Origin: Leptospiraceae bacterium
GTDB taxonomy: Bacteria; Spirochaetota; Leptospiria; Leptospirales; Leptonemataceae
Direction: 5' to 3'
Length of the DNA: 64,000 nt
Assembly (NCBI GenBank): GCA_025059995.1
Contig: JANXCF010000007.1
Location: 1 to 64,000 of the forward strand
This document shows positions 16,999-26,296 of this stretch, in pieces. The translations under genes and the position numbers were made by a program. The notes beneath the pieces were generated by a model, which was given only the letters and a program-made list of their open reading frames with translations, ran no database searches and was not told the origin of the DNA. Every line of letters begins with the position of its first letter. The stretch's first letter is position 1.

Positions 16999-17819
16999 GG
17001 GATTTGGACTTCGCTGAGAACTTTTCTAAAATTTGTTGAGTATTTTGTTTTGGGATTTAATGGATCTAAAATCCATTCTCCGTCAACCACAAATTGATAA
17101 TGATAAGTTCCTTTGGGAAGATAGGTTTGATATCGATAAAATCCCTTTTTATCTTTGATCATTTTTGAGGTTAAATTCCAGTAGTTAAAATCCCCAATCA
17201 CGTGAACACTTTGAATTTCGTTTTTATTGAGAGCTCGTTTTAGATGATTTTCGTGAATGCAAAATTCAACTAAGTAAAACTCAAGATTGTTTGATGTGAT
17301 TTCTTTCTTGAGAACTTTAAATGTTTCTAAGTAATCGATTTCAGGATCTTCAAATTGAAAAAAAGAATATTCTTGAGAATGAAGTAAGCGTTTTTCGGAA
17401 TTGGTAGGATCCAACACCCAGATCCCATCCACATAGAACGAATAATAGTAATCTTTCAGAGCTTGATTTTGGATTTTTATGACAGGTTGAACAAAATAAA
17501 AGACTCCAAAAGGATTTCGTTCCATCGGGATTTTTTTGTAATTCGTAAAGTTTCCAGCAATAAAAACATTTTTTGCCCCTAAATTTCGATAAGTAAAAAG
17601 AATCCCTTTTTTAAGGATTTTTTTAGAAGTAGCATAATCCTTCCAATCAAAATAATGAATGTAAATAGGAGAAGAAGAAGTTTTTAGGTTCTCGAGTTCC
17701 GATTTTGTAAAGACTGGGATTTTCTGGGGTTCTTCTTCAAGAGGGAATTGGTAAAAAAACTCATGGCTTTGCAACATTCCAAATGAAAATAAAAAAAGAA
17801 TTACTATTTGATAATTCAT
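16995..17819 (-). CDS. exported protein with two CBM48 (glycogen-binding-like) domains
   Basis: A 274-residue protein with a signal peptide (VILFLFSFGMLQSHEF). It has two copies of the AMPK/isoamylase-type carbohydrate-binding fold. Copy one (about 70-130) has KNVFIAGNFTNYKKIPM and YYSFYVDGIWVLDPTN. Copy two (about 190-265) has VHVIGDFNYWN, GFYRYQTYLPKGTYHYQFVVDG and WILDPLNPK. No catalytic domain is attached. In other bacteria CBM48 binds alpha-glucans, but a secreted double-domain form may bind another envelope partner. It overlaps ttcA by 4 bp and is divergent from the FlcA-like gene (63 bp between starts). Confidence 0.8.
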   Translation of the reverse strand: MNYQIVILFLFSFGMLQSHEFFYQFPLEEEPQKIPVFTKSELENLKTSSSPIYIHYFDWKDYATSKKILKKGILFTYRNLGAKNVFIAGNFTNYKKIPMERNPFGVFYFVQPVIKIQNQALKDYYYSFYVDGIWVLDPTNSEKRLLHSQEYSFFQFEDPEIDYLETFKVLKKEITSNNLEFYLVEFCIHENHLKRALNKNEIQSVHVIGDFNYWNLTSKMIKDKKGFYRYQTYLPKGTYHYQFVVDGEWILDPLNPKTKYSTNFRKVLSEVQIP

Positions 17820-17882
17820 AGAATTCTTATTGACTTATTTTTTAATGTCGATAGAACTATCAGTTATCTTAAAAGTTTTCCT

Positions 17883-20800
17883 ATGGCAATCGAAAACAAA
17901 CAAGAACAAATCCAGAAATTTTTAGAAGGGCTTGATGAATACAATCCAGACTTTTTCTTTCCCTTCAATCGAGTTCTTTATCAGGATATCAAACCAAGGC
18001 TTCTCCCAGAAGACTTCGAGAAATATAAAAAGTATTTTCATTTTCCCACAGATGAACCACAACCACAAGAAAAAAAAGAAACAACTCCCACAGAAGATTT
18101 TGTAAGTGACCTTTATCTTGAAGAAACTCAAATACCAACTGAAGAAAAAGAAACTGATGAATTGTCTTTATTGAGTGAATTGGAATCTCTAAAATTAGAC
18201 GAAGCTTCAGAAAGTTTAGAAATCCAAGAGCAAGAAAAAGAACAAGAAACTCTACAAACAGAAAGTCTTGATGTTCCTACTCAAGAATTAGAAGATCAAG
18301 CTATTCCCACTTTGCAAGATGAGTTTCCACAAGAAGATGGAATGGATACTTTAATTGAACCAGATCTTTCTGATGCAGCTTCGAATGTTGCCGATCTGGA
18401 GGTTCCAACTTTTGATGATATTCCTCAACCATCGTTAGATGAACTTTCTCCTACTACACCAGAAGAACCCCTGTCTTTTCCCGAAGATTTGGATTTGAAA
18501 GTGGATACAGATATAGAGCTACCAGATATTGAACCACAATTACAAGATGAATCATTATCACCACCTGATATGTCTTTTGACGTTCCTCAGATGGATGATT
18601 TATCTTTAGTTAACCTTGATGAAACTCCTAAGCTGGAGGATACTACACCTTCTGATTTTCAACCATTGGATGATCTCGGGAATATTGATGTGAACCTTGA
18701 TGACTTGAAAGAAATGGAAAAGCAGTCTTTACTTCAAACGGGGATTGGAACAGATTATTCAGAAGAAGAACTGGCTAAATTAAGGCAGAATTTACTTTCT
18801 TATAGTGAACCTCTGAGAAAAGCCATCATCGATGCAGTCGTAAATGAAAAGATACCACGACCAGATCAGAAGCTTCTCGTCAACATGTTGATTGAAGAAG
18901 CAGAAGAAACCACGATAGCAGATTTTCTCGAAGAAAAGCTAGGATATCGTCCAAAGATCTCGGTAGATAGAACCAAAGAAGGTATCCCCATAATCTATAC
19001 AGAAGAGGTTTCTCCTGAGGCACTCCAAAGACGTAAAAAGCGAGCCATGATTTTTCTTCTGGGAATGTTATCTATCTTTTTTGGGGTAGTTTCATTTTTC
19101 GTTGGCATTAATTTATTCAAAAGCTTAACAACAAAAAATCTCTATGAAGAGGGATTAGAAATCCTCAAACAAGCGAAAACTCTTTCTTATGGAGAAAAGC
19201 TAAAATCAATAGAATTGGCAGAAAGCTATTTCCAAAGAGCTGTAGTAAATCAAGGCACATATGACATTGATTATTTGAATCAATATGGTAGAGCTTATAT
19301 AGAATTAGGTGAGTATGATAAAGCTTTTGAAAAATTATTTGGAAAAGTTCAGCCTGAATACTTTTGGAATTCTCCTACCCAAAGGGTTCCTTTGATTACA
19401 AGAAGTGGTCCCTGGTTTGATTGGAAAGAAATCCAACAAAATCGATATACAGAATTTTTTTCGGATGATAAAATCAAAAGACTTTTACTCATTCCTGGAG
19501 GATATACTGTCTCCAGGCTTCGTGATCAAGAATTTCACAAACAAAATCTTTTGGAATTAGGAAGATTTCATTCCTTAAACTTCCCTCATTTTTTAAATTC
19601 AGAACAGGGGAAAAAATACAAAAATGATGAATTAGCCATTGATTACTATCGAATCATACTCACACTTCTCGATCGACCAAATGATCCTGAAGCTCTCTCT
19701 GGAATTGCTTATATTTATTACCGTCAAAGAAAATTCAATTTAGCCTTAAGCAATTATCAAACAATCGTGGATCACTATCCTGATAACATCCTCGGTCATG
19801 ATGGGATTTTAAACACCTACATTGAGCTATGGAAAGAAAATCAGGATCCACGATACGTGGTGGCTAAGCATCGATATTTGCAGAATTTAGGATTAGAGAA
19901 GAAACTTCCTATTTACACGTTGACGAAGTTGGCAGGGTTTTATATTGATTTGAATCCTGAAGAATTGAGGGTTCGGTATAATGTGAATCCTGTGAATGCC
20001 CTTAATAAAGAAACATTGGATGATATAGCCGTTTATCTTTTGGATTTAGCCTTTGAAAAAGAAGAAAAACGAGAAAACCAAATGATAAAAGGGAAAGAAT
20101 ATGGCGAAGGATTTTACCAACGGGGAAGGTATTATCAAAAAAATCAGCAATATCAAAACGCTGTCAGACAGTTTCAATATGCGTATTATTATGATCCTTT
20201 GCATTATCCCGCAGTATTAAAAATTGGGGAATATTACTTGTTCAAATTAGAAGATTATGAACGAGCTAAAGAATATTTTCTAAAGGCTTTGGAGACCTAT
20301 CTTCAACACAAAGATTTTTATGGACTGCGCCCAGAAGACGAAACTTTAATGCATTTTGACTCTGGTTTGATTTACTATTATATCGCTAATGTGATTTTTC
20401 AAAAGAACAAAAAAGAGTTCATACCTTCTTTGGTCTCATTGAAGGAACCATCTCAAGAATATGAAGGTTTACTTAAAGAATTCAACAGCGCCGAAGAGTA
20501 TTTAAACAAATCCTTAGAAAACCTAAAAACTCCTGAAAAAATTTTTGATGCAAGGTATCAATTGGGATTTATATATTACCTTAATGGGAATTTCGATCAA
20601 GCAATCAAAGAATGGTTTACGTTAGACATTCGTGAACTTTATGATAATCCCTATTTTTATTATGCCTTAGGAAACGTAAGTTTATTCAAAGAGCAATACA
20701 ATCAAGCTCTGAATTATTACAAAATGGCAGAGAAGTTTTTTGAGTCAAGGACCAGATTTAACCAACAAGAAAGTAGAATTTTATATTCCATCTACAACAA

Positions 20801-21035
20801 TTTGGGTGTTACTTATGAATTGATCTATTTTGAAAACGAATCAAACTTTACCAAAAGGAGATTGGATCAGCTAAAAGAATCAAGCTTGAGTTATTATTAT
20901 AAAGCCATTGAATTTGCTCTAAAAGAAAATCTACTACCCACTAAAGCGAAAGTCAACTTAGAACTTTCATTCCGAAGGGACAAGGATTCTGTTTTGATTG
21001 AAGATGCATTACTTCCGATTTTTCCGGTGAATTAA
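17883..21035 (+). CDS. large membrane TPR protein, FlcA-like flagellar collar candidate
   Basis: The protein has 1050 residues from the ATG at 17883 (MAIENKQ); an earlier start at 17808 adds a hydrophobic leader overlapping the divergent gene and is less likely. Residues about 60-290 are very acidic, low-complexity and Pro/Glu/Asp-rich. A basic RRKKR stop-transfer site and a single transmembrane helix lie near 386-412. The remaining 600 residues are TPR-like repeats, for example YIYYRQRKFNLALSNYQTI, FYQRGRYYQKNQQYQNAVRQF and QYNQALNYYKMAE. Cytoplasmic acidic domain, one helix and periplasmic TPRs is the layout of the spirochaetal flagellar collar protein FlcA (BB0326 in Borrelia, from memory), which recruits stators. 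The assignment rests on architecture and the nearby flgJ. Confidence 0.65.
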   Translation: MAIENKQEQIQKFLEGLDEYNPDFFFPFNRVLYQDIKPRLLPEDFEKYKKYFHFPTDEPQPQEKKETTPTEDFVSDLYLEETQIPTEEKETDELSLLSELESLKLDEASESLEIQEQEKEQETLQTESLDVPTQELEDQAIPTLQDEFPQEDGMDTLIEPDLSDAASNVADLEVPTFDDIPQPSLDELSPTTPEEPLSFPEDLDLKVDTDIELPDIEPQLQDESLSPPDMSFDVPQMDDLSLVNLDETPKLEDTTPSDFQPLDDLGNIDVNLDDLKEMEKQSLLQTGIGTDYSEEELAKLRQNLLSYSEPLRKAIIDAVVNEKIPRPDQKLLVNMLIEEAEETTIADFLEEKLGYRPKISVDRTKEGIPIIYTEEVSPEALQRRKKRAMIFLLGMLSIFFGVVSFFVGINLFKSLTTKNLYEEGLEILKQAKTLSYGEKLKSIELAESYFQRAVVNQGTYDIDYLNQYGRAYIELGEYDKAFEKLFGKVQPEYFWNSPTQRVPLITRSGPWFDWKEIQQNRYTEFFSDDKIKRLLLIPGGYTVSRLRDQEFHKQNLLELGRFHSLNFPHFLNSEQGKKYKNDELAIDYYRIILTLLDRPNDPEALSGIAYIYYRQRKFNLALSNYQTIVDHYPDNILGHDGILNTYIELWKENQDPRYVVAKHRYLQNLGLEKKLPIYTLTKLAGFYIDLNPEELRVRYNVNPVNALNKETLDDIAVYLLDLAFEKEEKRENQMIKGKEYGEGFYQRGRYYQKNQQYQNAVRQFQYAYYYDPLHYPAVLKIGEYYLFKLEDYERAKEYFLKALETYLQHKDFYGLRPEDETLMHFDSGLIYYYIANVIFQKNKKEFIPSLVSLKEPSQEYEGLLKEFNSAEEYLNKSLENLKTPEKIFDARYQLGFIYYLNGNFDQAIKEWFTLDIRELYDNPYFYYALGNVSLFKEQYNQALNYYKMAEKFFESRTRFNQQESRILYSIYNNLGVTYELIYFENESNFTKRRLDQLKESSLSYYYKAIEFALKENLLPTKAKVNLELSFRRDKDSVLIEDALLPIFPVN

Positions 21036-21872
21036 AAATGAATTCCACCAAATGAGGAAATAATACTGAATAGCACAAAAAATCCAATCCAGTCGATAAG
21101 GATGTTTGATGATCCTCCAAATCCATTCTTTTCCATGTTTTTGAAAAAATTCTGGAATGCGTTTTTTTCCTGATAGTATGTCAAAAGCTTCATCAACCCC
21201 AATCACCACAGAATGTTTTAGTTTTTCTATTGTTTTGTTTCCGATTTTTACTTTATCTTTGTAAGTAAAAATTTGAAGGTTTTGGCGTATCCATATTTCT
21301 TGTTTTGGGAAGTTCATTCCAATCAGGATAATATCAGGAGATGTTTTTTTTATGGATTCTTTGATTTTTGTTTCCCATTCTTTATCGAAATTTCCTGATT
21401 GTTTGCCAACAATTCGAATTCCTGGTAAATTTCTCGTCAGGTTTGTATAGATCTTTTCTACATTTTCAATCTTCGATCCAAGTAAATAAATGGTGAAATC
21501 GGCTTTTTGGGCTAAACGAAATACGTCCATCAAAAAAGAAATCTTGTGGATGCGTTGTTTGAGTTCTTTTCCTAGCTTTTTTGCCCCCCATTGAAGGTTT
21601 TCTGATTCTGCCAATATCAAATCTGACTCCATGAAGGGTTGATATTTTTTTTTGTTTCGAATTTTGATAAACTTGATGGGATCGATAAACATCACCAATC
21701 GAACTTTGTCTTTTTTCTCTAAAAAAGAAAAAAGTTTTGCCATGGCTTCATCATGACTCACATTATCGATGGGAACATTCAAAAGAGAGATTCTTTGAGC
21801 TTTCGAAACATCAATTGATTTGTATTCGAGCAAAATGTCTCTATCTTCCCAAAGAAAAGTGGGGTTTTTCAT
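21009..21872 (-). CDS. WecG/TagA/CpsF-family glycosyltransferase
   Basis: A 287-residue GT26 enzyme. Family blocks are LNVPIDNVSHDEAM, SESENL-like AESENLQW, IYLLGSKIENVEKI, LPGIRIVGKQSGNF, SPDIILIGMNFPKQEIWI and the basic C-terminus with GKEWIWRIIKHPYR, which contacts the membrane. WecG/TagA enzymes add an amino sugar to a lipid-linked carrier at the cytoplasmic face during polysaccharide synthesis. GVDEAFDILSG replaces the usual GVGAxFDxxAG. Its last 27 bp overlap the convergent FlcA-like gene. No other polysaccharide gene adjoins it. Confidence 0.85.
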   Translation of the reverse strand: MKNPTFLWEDRDILLEYKSIDVSKAQRISLLNVPIDNVSHDEAMAKLFSFLEKKDKVRLVMFIDPIKFIKIRNKKKYQPFMESDLILAESENLQWGAKKLGKELKQRIHKISFLMDVFRLAQKADFTIYLLGSKIENVEKIYTNLTRNLPGIRIVGKQSGNFDKEWETKIKESIKKTSPDIILIGMNFPKQEIWIRQNLQIFTYKDKVKIGNKTIEKLKHSVVIGVDEAFDILSGKKRIPEFFQKHGKEWIWRIIKHPYRLDWIFCAIQYYFLIWWNSFLIHRKNRK

Positions 21873-21902
21873 AGGACTACCTTACGTGATTTTTGATTAT
21901 TT

Positions 21903-22586
21903 TCATAACGTAAAGTCAAATTTTAAAGGAATTTGATTTTGAAGAAAACCCGAAATGCTTGCATAGTAAAAGTTTGTTTTTGTGCCCTGAAAAAAAGAAT
22001 AAACTCGATCATACAAAATCTTTAAGTTTTCTTTTTGAATGCCACCAATAAAAACAAGAGACTTTTGGATTTGATTTTTTTTCACAAAGGAGAAGATTTT
22101 ATTGAATTCTTTTTCGGAAACTACTGGATATTGAGAATCTTTTGTGGTAGTGGGGAAACAAGGACCAATAGCTAAATAGCCAATGTATTGATTATAAGTT
22201 TTATATAGAAACTCAAATTGCTCATAATTATGAGTCGATACCCCAATCAGGAATTGAGATTTCGTTTTCCATTCTTCGATGTTAGGAGCAAAAACAAAAG
22301 GAGCCTTCAAGAGCTGGTGAAATTCTTCTTTGTTTTGTTCTAAGTCTTCTACCCCTAAGTGGACTCCATTCGAATAGAAACAAAGCTCAAGATAATCGTT
22401 TAGTATGATTTTTACGTCTGGGAATTCTTGTTTGGTTTTCTTTATGATTTCTTTGATTTTCTCAATTGTTTGGTTTTTGATTCTGAGCTGATAGAAATTA
22501 GTTTTATATAAAGTTGCTGATACTTGAGAAAAAGAAATATTTTTTTGTTGTAGATAATCCCAGTCAACGATGGGATAGAGAAACAT
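21903..22586 (-). CDS. thiE: thiamine-phosphate synthase-like protein (ThiE)
   Basis: A 227-residue TIM-barrel protein. ThiE features are IILNDYLELC (the diphosphate-binding region), GVHLGVEDL, IGVSTHNYEQ, YLAIGPCFPTTTKD and VFIGGIQKENL. It joins the hydroxymethylpyrimidine and thiazole phosphates to make thiamine phosphate. Overall it is divergent, with an extended Phe-rich C-terminus, but the key DxxD-equivalent and TxTK motif remain. It directly follows thiS (stop and start adjacent), forming a two-gene unit. No thiG or thiF is visible here. Confidence 0.8.
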   Translation of the reverse strand: MFLYPIVDWDYLQQKNISFSQVSATLYKTNFYQLRIKNQTIEKIKEIIKKTKQEFPDVKIILNDYLELCFYSNGVHLGVEDLEQNKEEFHQLLKAPFVFAPNIEEWKTKSQFLIGVSTHNYEQFEFLYKTYNQYIGYLAIGPCFPTTTKDSQYPVVSEKEFNKIFSFVKKNQIQKSLVFIGGIQKENLKILYDRVYSFFQGTKTNFYYASISGFLQNQIPLKFDFTL

Positions 22587-22787
22587 TTATCCTCCACCTA
22601 CAAAACGAATGAGCTCAATTTTGTCTTCATCTTTTAGAACTACGTGTTCCCATTCGGAACGTGGTATCACTTTGCCATTGATTTCTATTGCCAAGGTATG
22701 TTTTTGTAGCTGAAATTTTTTAATTAACTCTTCTATTTTTGGTTCGCTTAGCTCTTGGATTGAGATTTCTTTTCCATTAACTAACAT
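22587..22787 (-). CDS. thiS: sulfur carrier protein ThiS
   Basis: A 66-residue ubiquitin-like protein ending in FVGGG; the terminal Gly-Gly is what is adenylated and thiocarboxylated to deliver sulfur to the thiazole ring of thiamine. AIEINGKVIPRSEWEHVVL and DEDKIELIRFVGGG are the standard ThiS strands. It is immediately upstream of thiE. The 155-bp upstream region contains no thiamine-pyrophosphate riboswitch that I can recognise. Confidence 0.88.
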   Translation of the reverse strand: MLVNGKEISIQELSEPKIEELIKKFQLQKHTLAIEINGKVIPRSEWEHVVLKDEDKIELIRFVGGG

Positions 22788-22942
22788 AGTTAAATAATAC
22801 CAAATCTTCCTAGATTTTCAATGGAAAATTATTTAAATACATGTTTTTAATTTTGAAAGATAAAAAACACCTAAAAAAAGCAATAGTTCTTGACTAGAGA
22901 TTTAAAATTAGTGAGTTGCAATTTAAAAAGGGAGGGATTTAA

Positions 22943-24004
22943 ATGAAAATCAAAAAAATTTTCGCTTACATAGCAAGTTTGTTTTTTGTGTTTCAGAGTT
23001 TGTACTCAGAAAATACCGTTAGGATCGCACTGGATTTCAATTATAAGTTAAATTTCCAGCCTGAGTTACAAAAACGATTGAATCATATCAACAATATTAA
23101 AATGATTCGTGAAAATTTAATAGCAACTACCAATCAACAAATCCCTACAACAGGTTATTTTTCTTTTACGTCAGGATGGGAAAATTTTGGTGGTGAAGCT
23201 TTCACTCCAATAGAAATATTTTATTTAAGAGATGTTGGTGTTGGGAAATTTTATGCGGGTTTAAGAAGAGAAAGTTATAACTATGAAGGCAGATTTTCTA
23301 TGTTAGAGACATATTCTTTTCAAATTAACTTTGCAGGAATCAACCAATCCACCAATTTTACTAACATTTTTCCCTATAGCATCACAGGATATAGCGTTGC
23401 CAATACTGATTTAGAGGTAGGTTATGAATTTAAGATTATCGATCCATTAAAGATAGGTTTTGGTATAGGTAGTAGAAGTAAAAATCGAAGCATTCAATGG
23501 ACAACCTTACAAGGATTATTTACTATGTTAATTTCAACAAATGAACAATTGAAAAACGATGTTTCTGGTCTTTATAATCATTTGAATATCGAATATTTGT
23601 TAATTCCAAACTTAGGATTGTTTTTGGATTTCAAATCTGGAAGTATGACAGGTTCCGCTAATTCTAATGAAACAAATTTTTCTGTATTTTCCGTCATAAA
23701 TGTAGATCCAATCACAACATTCGATTTGGTTCAATCTTTAGGTTGGAAAAGCCAAAGTGAATTTACTGAATTTGCACTGGGGGTTAATTTATATTTGACA
23801 GAGAACTCTAAAATAAAACTAGGTTTTGGTCAAAAATCATATACATATAGCTACTTAGAATCAACTAATGAGATTTCACTTTTACAAATAACCTCTTTGG
23901 GTGGTTTACCAATCAATTTAGAAAATCCATCGAAATGGTCGAAACCTTTTGATGAAGAACGTAGCTATTTTTCTGTTGGTTTCGAAGGAAATTTCGATTT
24001 TTAA
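22943..24004 (+). CDS. probable outer-membrane beta-barrel protein
   Basis: A 353-residue protein with a clean signal peptide (KKIFAYIASLFFVFQSLYS|EN). The rest is made of alternating polar/aromatic strands such as YAGLRRESYNYEGRF, LEVGYEFKIIDPLKIGFGIG and KIKLGFGQKSYTYSY. It ends in FSVGFEGNFDF, a terminal Phe after a beta strand, which is the usual signature for BAM-dependent insertion. I do not recognise a named family. A strong GGGAGG ribosome site lies 8 bp upstream of the ATG, and the gene is monocistronic with a hairpin after it. This suggests high expression. Porin or adhesin roles cannot be told apart. Confidence 0.75.
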   Translation: MKIKKIFAYIASLFFVFQSLYSENTVRIALDFNYKLNFQPELQKRLNHINNIKMIRENLIATTNQQIPTTGYFSFTSGWENFGGEAFTPIEIFYLRDVGVGKFYAGLRRESYNYEGRFSMLETYSFQINFAGINQSTNFTNIFPYSITGYSVANTDLEVGYEFKIIDPLKIGFGIGSRSKNRSIQWTTLQGLFTMLISTNEQLKNDVSGLYNHLNIEYLLIPNLGLFLDFKSGSMTGSANSNETNFSVFSVINVDPITTFDLVQSLGWKSQSEFTEFALGVNLYLTENSKIKLGFGQKSYTYSYLESTNEISLLQITSLGGLPINLENPSKWSKPFDEERSYFSVGFEGNFDF

Positions 24005-24024
24005 ATTTATAATTTATTATTCCT

Positions 24025-24053
24025 GCTCAGTCCTAAGGAAATTGGGACTGAGC
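24025..24053. terminator. hairpin between convergent genes
   Basis: A perfect 9-bp inverted repeat, GCTCAGTCC (24025-24033) and GGACTGAGC (24045-24053), with an 11-base loop. It lies between the end of the outer-membrane protein gene (24004) and the end of the HD-GYP gene (24055). The minus strand is A+T-rich after it, but there is no pure U tract on either side, so it is a probable bidirectional terminator only. Confidence 0.5.
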
Positions 24054-24054
24054 T

Positions 24055-26184
24055 CTATGGATTTGAAAATGAGATTTCATAAGCTTTTGATTCAATAAAA
24101 ATATCTAATAAATCGGAGTCTATTCTACCTTCTTTTGCTTCTATTTTTAAGATGTCTAAAGCTTGTTCTTTTGGTATGGATTTTTTGTAAGGTCGATCGG
24201 GAGCTACTAAAGCATCAAAAATATCAGCGATTGTAAGAATTCTCGTTTGAGGTAAAATTTCTTCTCCTTTGAGTCCTAACGGATAGCCAGAGCCATCCAA
24301 TTTTTCGTGATGTCCATGAGCAATGTCAGGAACAAGTTTTAGATCTTTGGTCCATGGAATTTGTATCAAAAATTTATAAGTATGAGAAACATGGGATTCT
24401 ATTTCAAGACGCTCTTGAGGATCCAAATTTCCGCGTCGCACCATCAAACTAACAAGTTCATTTTCTTTCAAAAATTCAATTATTTCTGTATGCTTTCGAT
24501 TTTGAATAGTTAATTTACTTTTTGAAATCTTATCTAAGTTTGAAAAAACCTCTTTTTCTATGGTATTAGGTTCGTTTGACTGTTCAATCAAAGATAACAT
24601 TTCTTTCAGTTCTTCAATACGTATTTCTAACTCAAAATCAAGAAATTTCTCAAAGTCATTAAAACCTGTAAGTCCATTCTTTTTTATGTAGTCTAATTTT
24701 TTTTGTGTATATTCATATTCAAGGGATCGGATGGCATATTTAAAGCGCCACTGGATTTCATTGAGTTGTTCTGAATATAGTTTTTTTTCTTTTACAAGAA
24801 CTTTTTCTCGAACTCCTACTTTTCCAAAGTCGTGTAGTAATGCAGCATAACGTATTTCCTTTAATTGCTCTTCAGTGAAGTATAGATCTTTGTATTTTCC
24901 AGTGTGAGTTTTATTCACTGCGTTTGCTAAAGCTAAGGTATATTCAGCAACACGGAAAGAATGACCAGATGTAGTGGGATCACGTTGTTCAATGGCTATA
25001 ACAGATGCACGGACAAAACCTTCAAAGAGATTATGTATGCTTTGGATTAACTTATGGTTTTCTATGGCAACAGCTGCCTGTCCTGCTAAAGCAAGAATTT
25101 TTTTCATACACTCTTGAGTGAATGGCAATACTTCTCCCTTTTTCATTTCTTCGTAAGTTAATTTCCGATAGGGATCTTTTCGCTTGTTTATGAGTTGGAT
25201 GACACCTATGGTCTCATTTTGATAGTTTTTCATGGGGATTACCAACATAGAACGTGTCAAGTAGTGGTGTTGAATATCATATTCAGGGTTAAATCTATAG
25301 GGTTCATCTCCTCGTAGTGCATACACATCATCAATAATCAAAGGTTCTCCTGATAAAGCAACATATCCTGCAATTGAAGAAGAATCAATGGGCAATATAA
25401 ATTCATTTTTTCTTAAATTGAGAGCTGACGTTTTGAATCTCAAGAATTTTTTTTCTTTTTGATATAATTTATCATCGGTTTCAGTGATATAAATTGATCC
25501 TCCATCTGCAGATACCATTTCCATAGCTTCTTTTAGAATGGTATCTAAAATAATATCCAAGTTCTTTTCATTTGATAACAATTGCCCGATTCGTATAATT
25601 CTAGACATTTCTTTATGGGCGATTTCTAATTTTGTCTCGAGGTGAAAGTTTTCGATTTGTAATTTCAAAGCATTGATTGTATTCAAAATGAACTTAGCAT
25701 AAATTTCATGACTTTTATGATTTTGGATTTTCAGAATGAAAGAATAGATATAATCATTGATCTTTGTAAAGTCGTCGAAAGAAGTGTTTTCTTTTTCTAA
25801 GACTATTACTATAAAAAATTCACCTTTTTTGATATTGTAGTAAAACTTGCTTAAGTTCTCTACATTGTTGACAAAAAATGTTTCACTTATGAAAATCACT
25901 CCATAAGGGTAATAGTTTTCTGGATTGTTCAATAAAAAATTAAAATCACTTTTCCCTTCGAAGGAAAAATTCATTAACCAGTCCATCAAAGAGTCTGGTT
26001 GTTCACTAAAATACTCTTCAATCGGAATTATGATAATTTTGTTTGATAGTAAGGAAATAAGTTCTTTCTTTAAAAACTGGGATTCACCAAAAAGAATTGG
26101 GATAGTTATGAAATCATTATGAAAATGATTTCTTAAAGGCAGAATATCGCTTTTGATTTCAGCATATTTTGGATTTGTCATCAA
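24055..26184 (-). CDS. GAF and HD-GYP domain protein, probable cyclic-di-GMP phosphodiesterase
   Basis: The 709-residue protein has an N-terminal region (about 1-185) I do not recognise. A GAF domain follows (about 200-385; SADGGSIYITE, PIDSSSIAGYVALSGEPLIIDDVY, LVIPMKNYQNETIGVIQLINKR). The C-terminus is an HD-GYP domain with the HD pair in YAALLHDFGKVGV and GHHEKLDGSGYPLGLKGEEI, which holds the GYP signature. A charged insert of about 110 residues splits the HD-GYP domain between these motifs. HD-GYP enzymes hydrolyse cyclic di-GMP in the cytoplasm; GAF would bind a small ligand. There is no membrane segment. Divergent from panD. Confidence 0.88.
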   Translation of the reverse strand: MMTNPKYAEIKSDILPLRNHFHNDFITIPILFGESQFLKKELISLLSNKIIIIPIEEYFSEQPDSLMDWLMNFSFEGKSDFNFLLNNPENYYPYGVIFISETFFVNNVENLSKFYYNIKKGEFFIVIVLEKENTSFDDFTKINDYIYSFILKIQNHKSHEIYAKFILNTINALKLQIENFHLETKLEIAHKEMSRIIRIGQLLSNEKNLDIILDTILKEAMEMVSADGGSIYITETDDKLYQKEKKFLRFKTSALNLRKNEFILPIDSSSIAGYVALSGEPLIIDDVYALRGDEPYRFNPEYDIQHHYLTRSMLVIPMKNYQNETIGVIQLINKRKDPYRKLTYEEMKKGEVLPFTQECMKKILALAGQAAVAIENHKLIQSIHNLFEGFVRASVIAIEQRDPTTSGHSFRVAEYTLALANAVNKTHTGKYKDLYFTEEQLKEIRYAALLHDFGKVGVREKVLVKEKKLYSEQLNEIQWRFKYAIRSLEYEYTQKKLDYIKKNGLTGFNDFEKFLDFELEIRIEELKEMLSLIEQSNEPNTIEKEVFSNLDKISKSKLTIQNRKHTEIIEFLKENELVSLMVRRGNLDPQERLEIESHVSHTYKFLIQIPWTKDLKLVPDIAHGHHEKLDGSGYPLGLKGEEILPQTRILTIADIFDALVAPDRPYKKSIPKEQALDILKIEAKEGRIDSDLLDIFIESKAYEISFSNP

Positions 26185-26296
26185 TTCATCAAGAAATGTT
26201 TTTTATCTTTAAAAAGCAAGAAAAAACTTTTCTAATGATTCAAAAAAAAAATTATGGTTTATTATAAGTTGTTTTAATTATATAATGGGGGAAATT

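Noticed and set aside
22890-22908. TTGACT with TAAAAT as promoter of the outer-membrane protein gene
   Set aside because: Spacing is only about 7 bp, far from the 16-18 bp needed.
22788-22942. Possible thiamine-pyrophosphate riboswitch before thiS
   Set aside because: No CUGAGA-type box or matching stems found on the minus strand.
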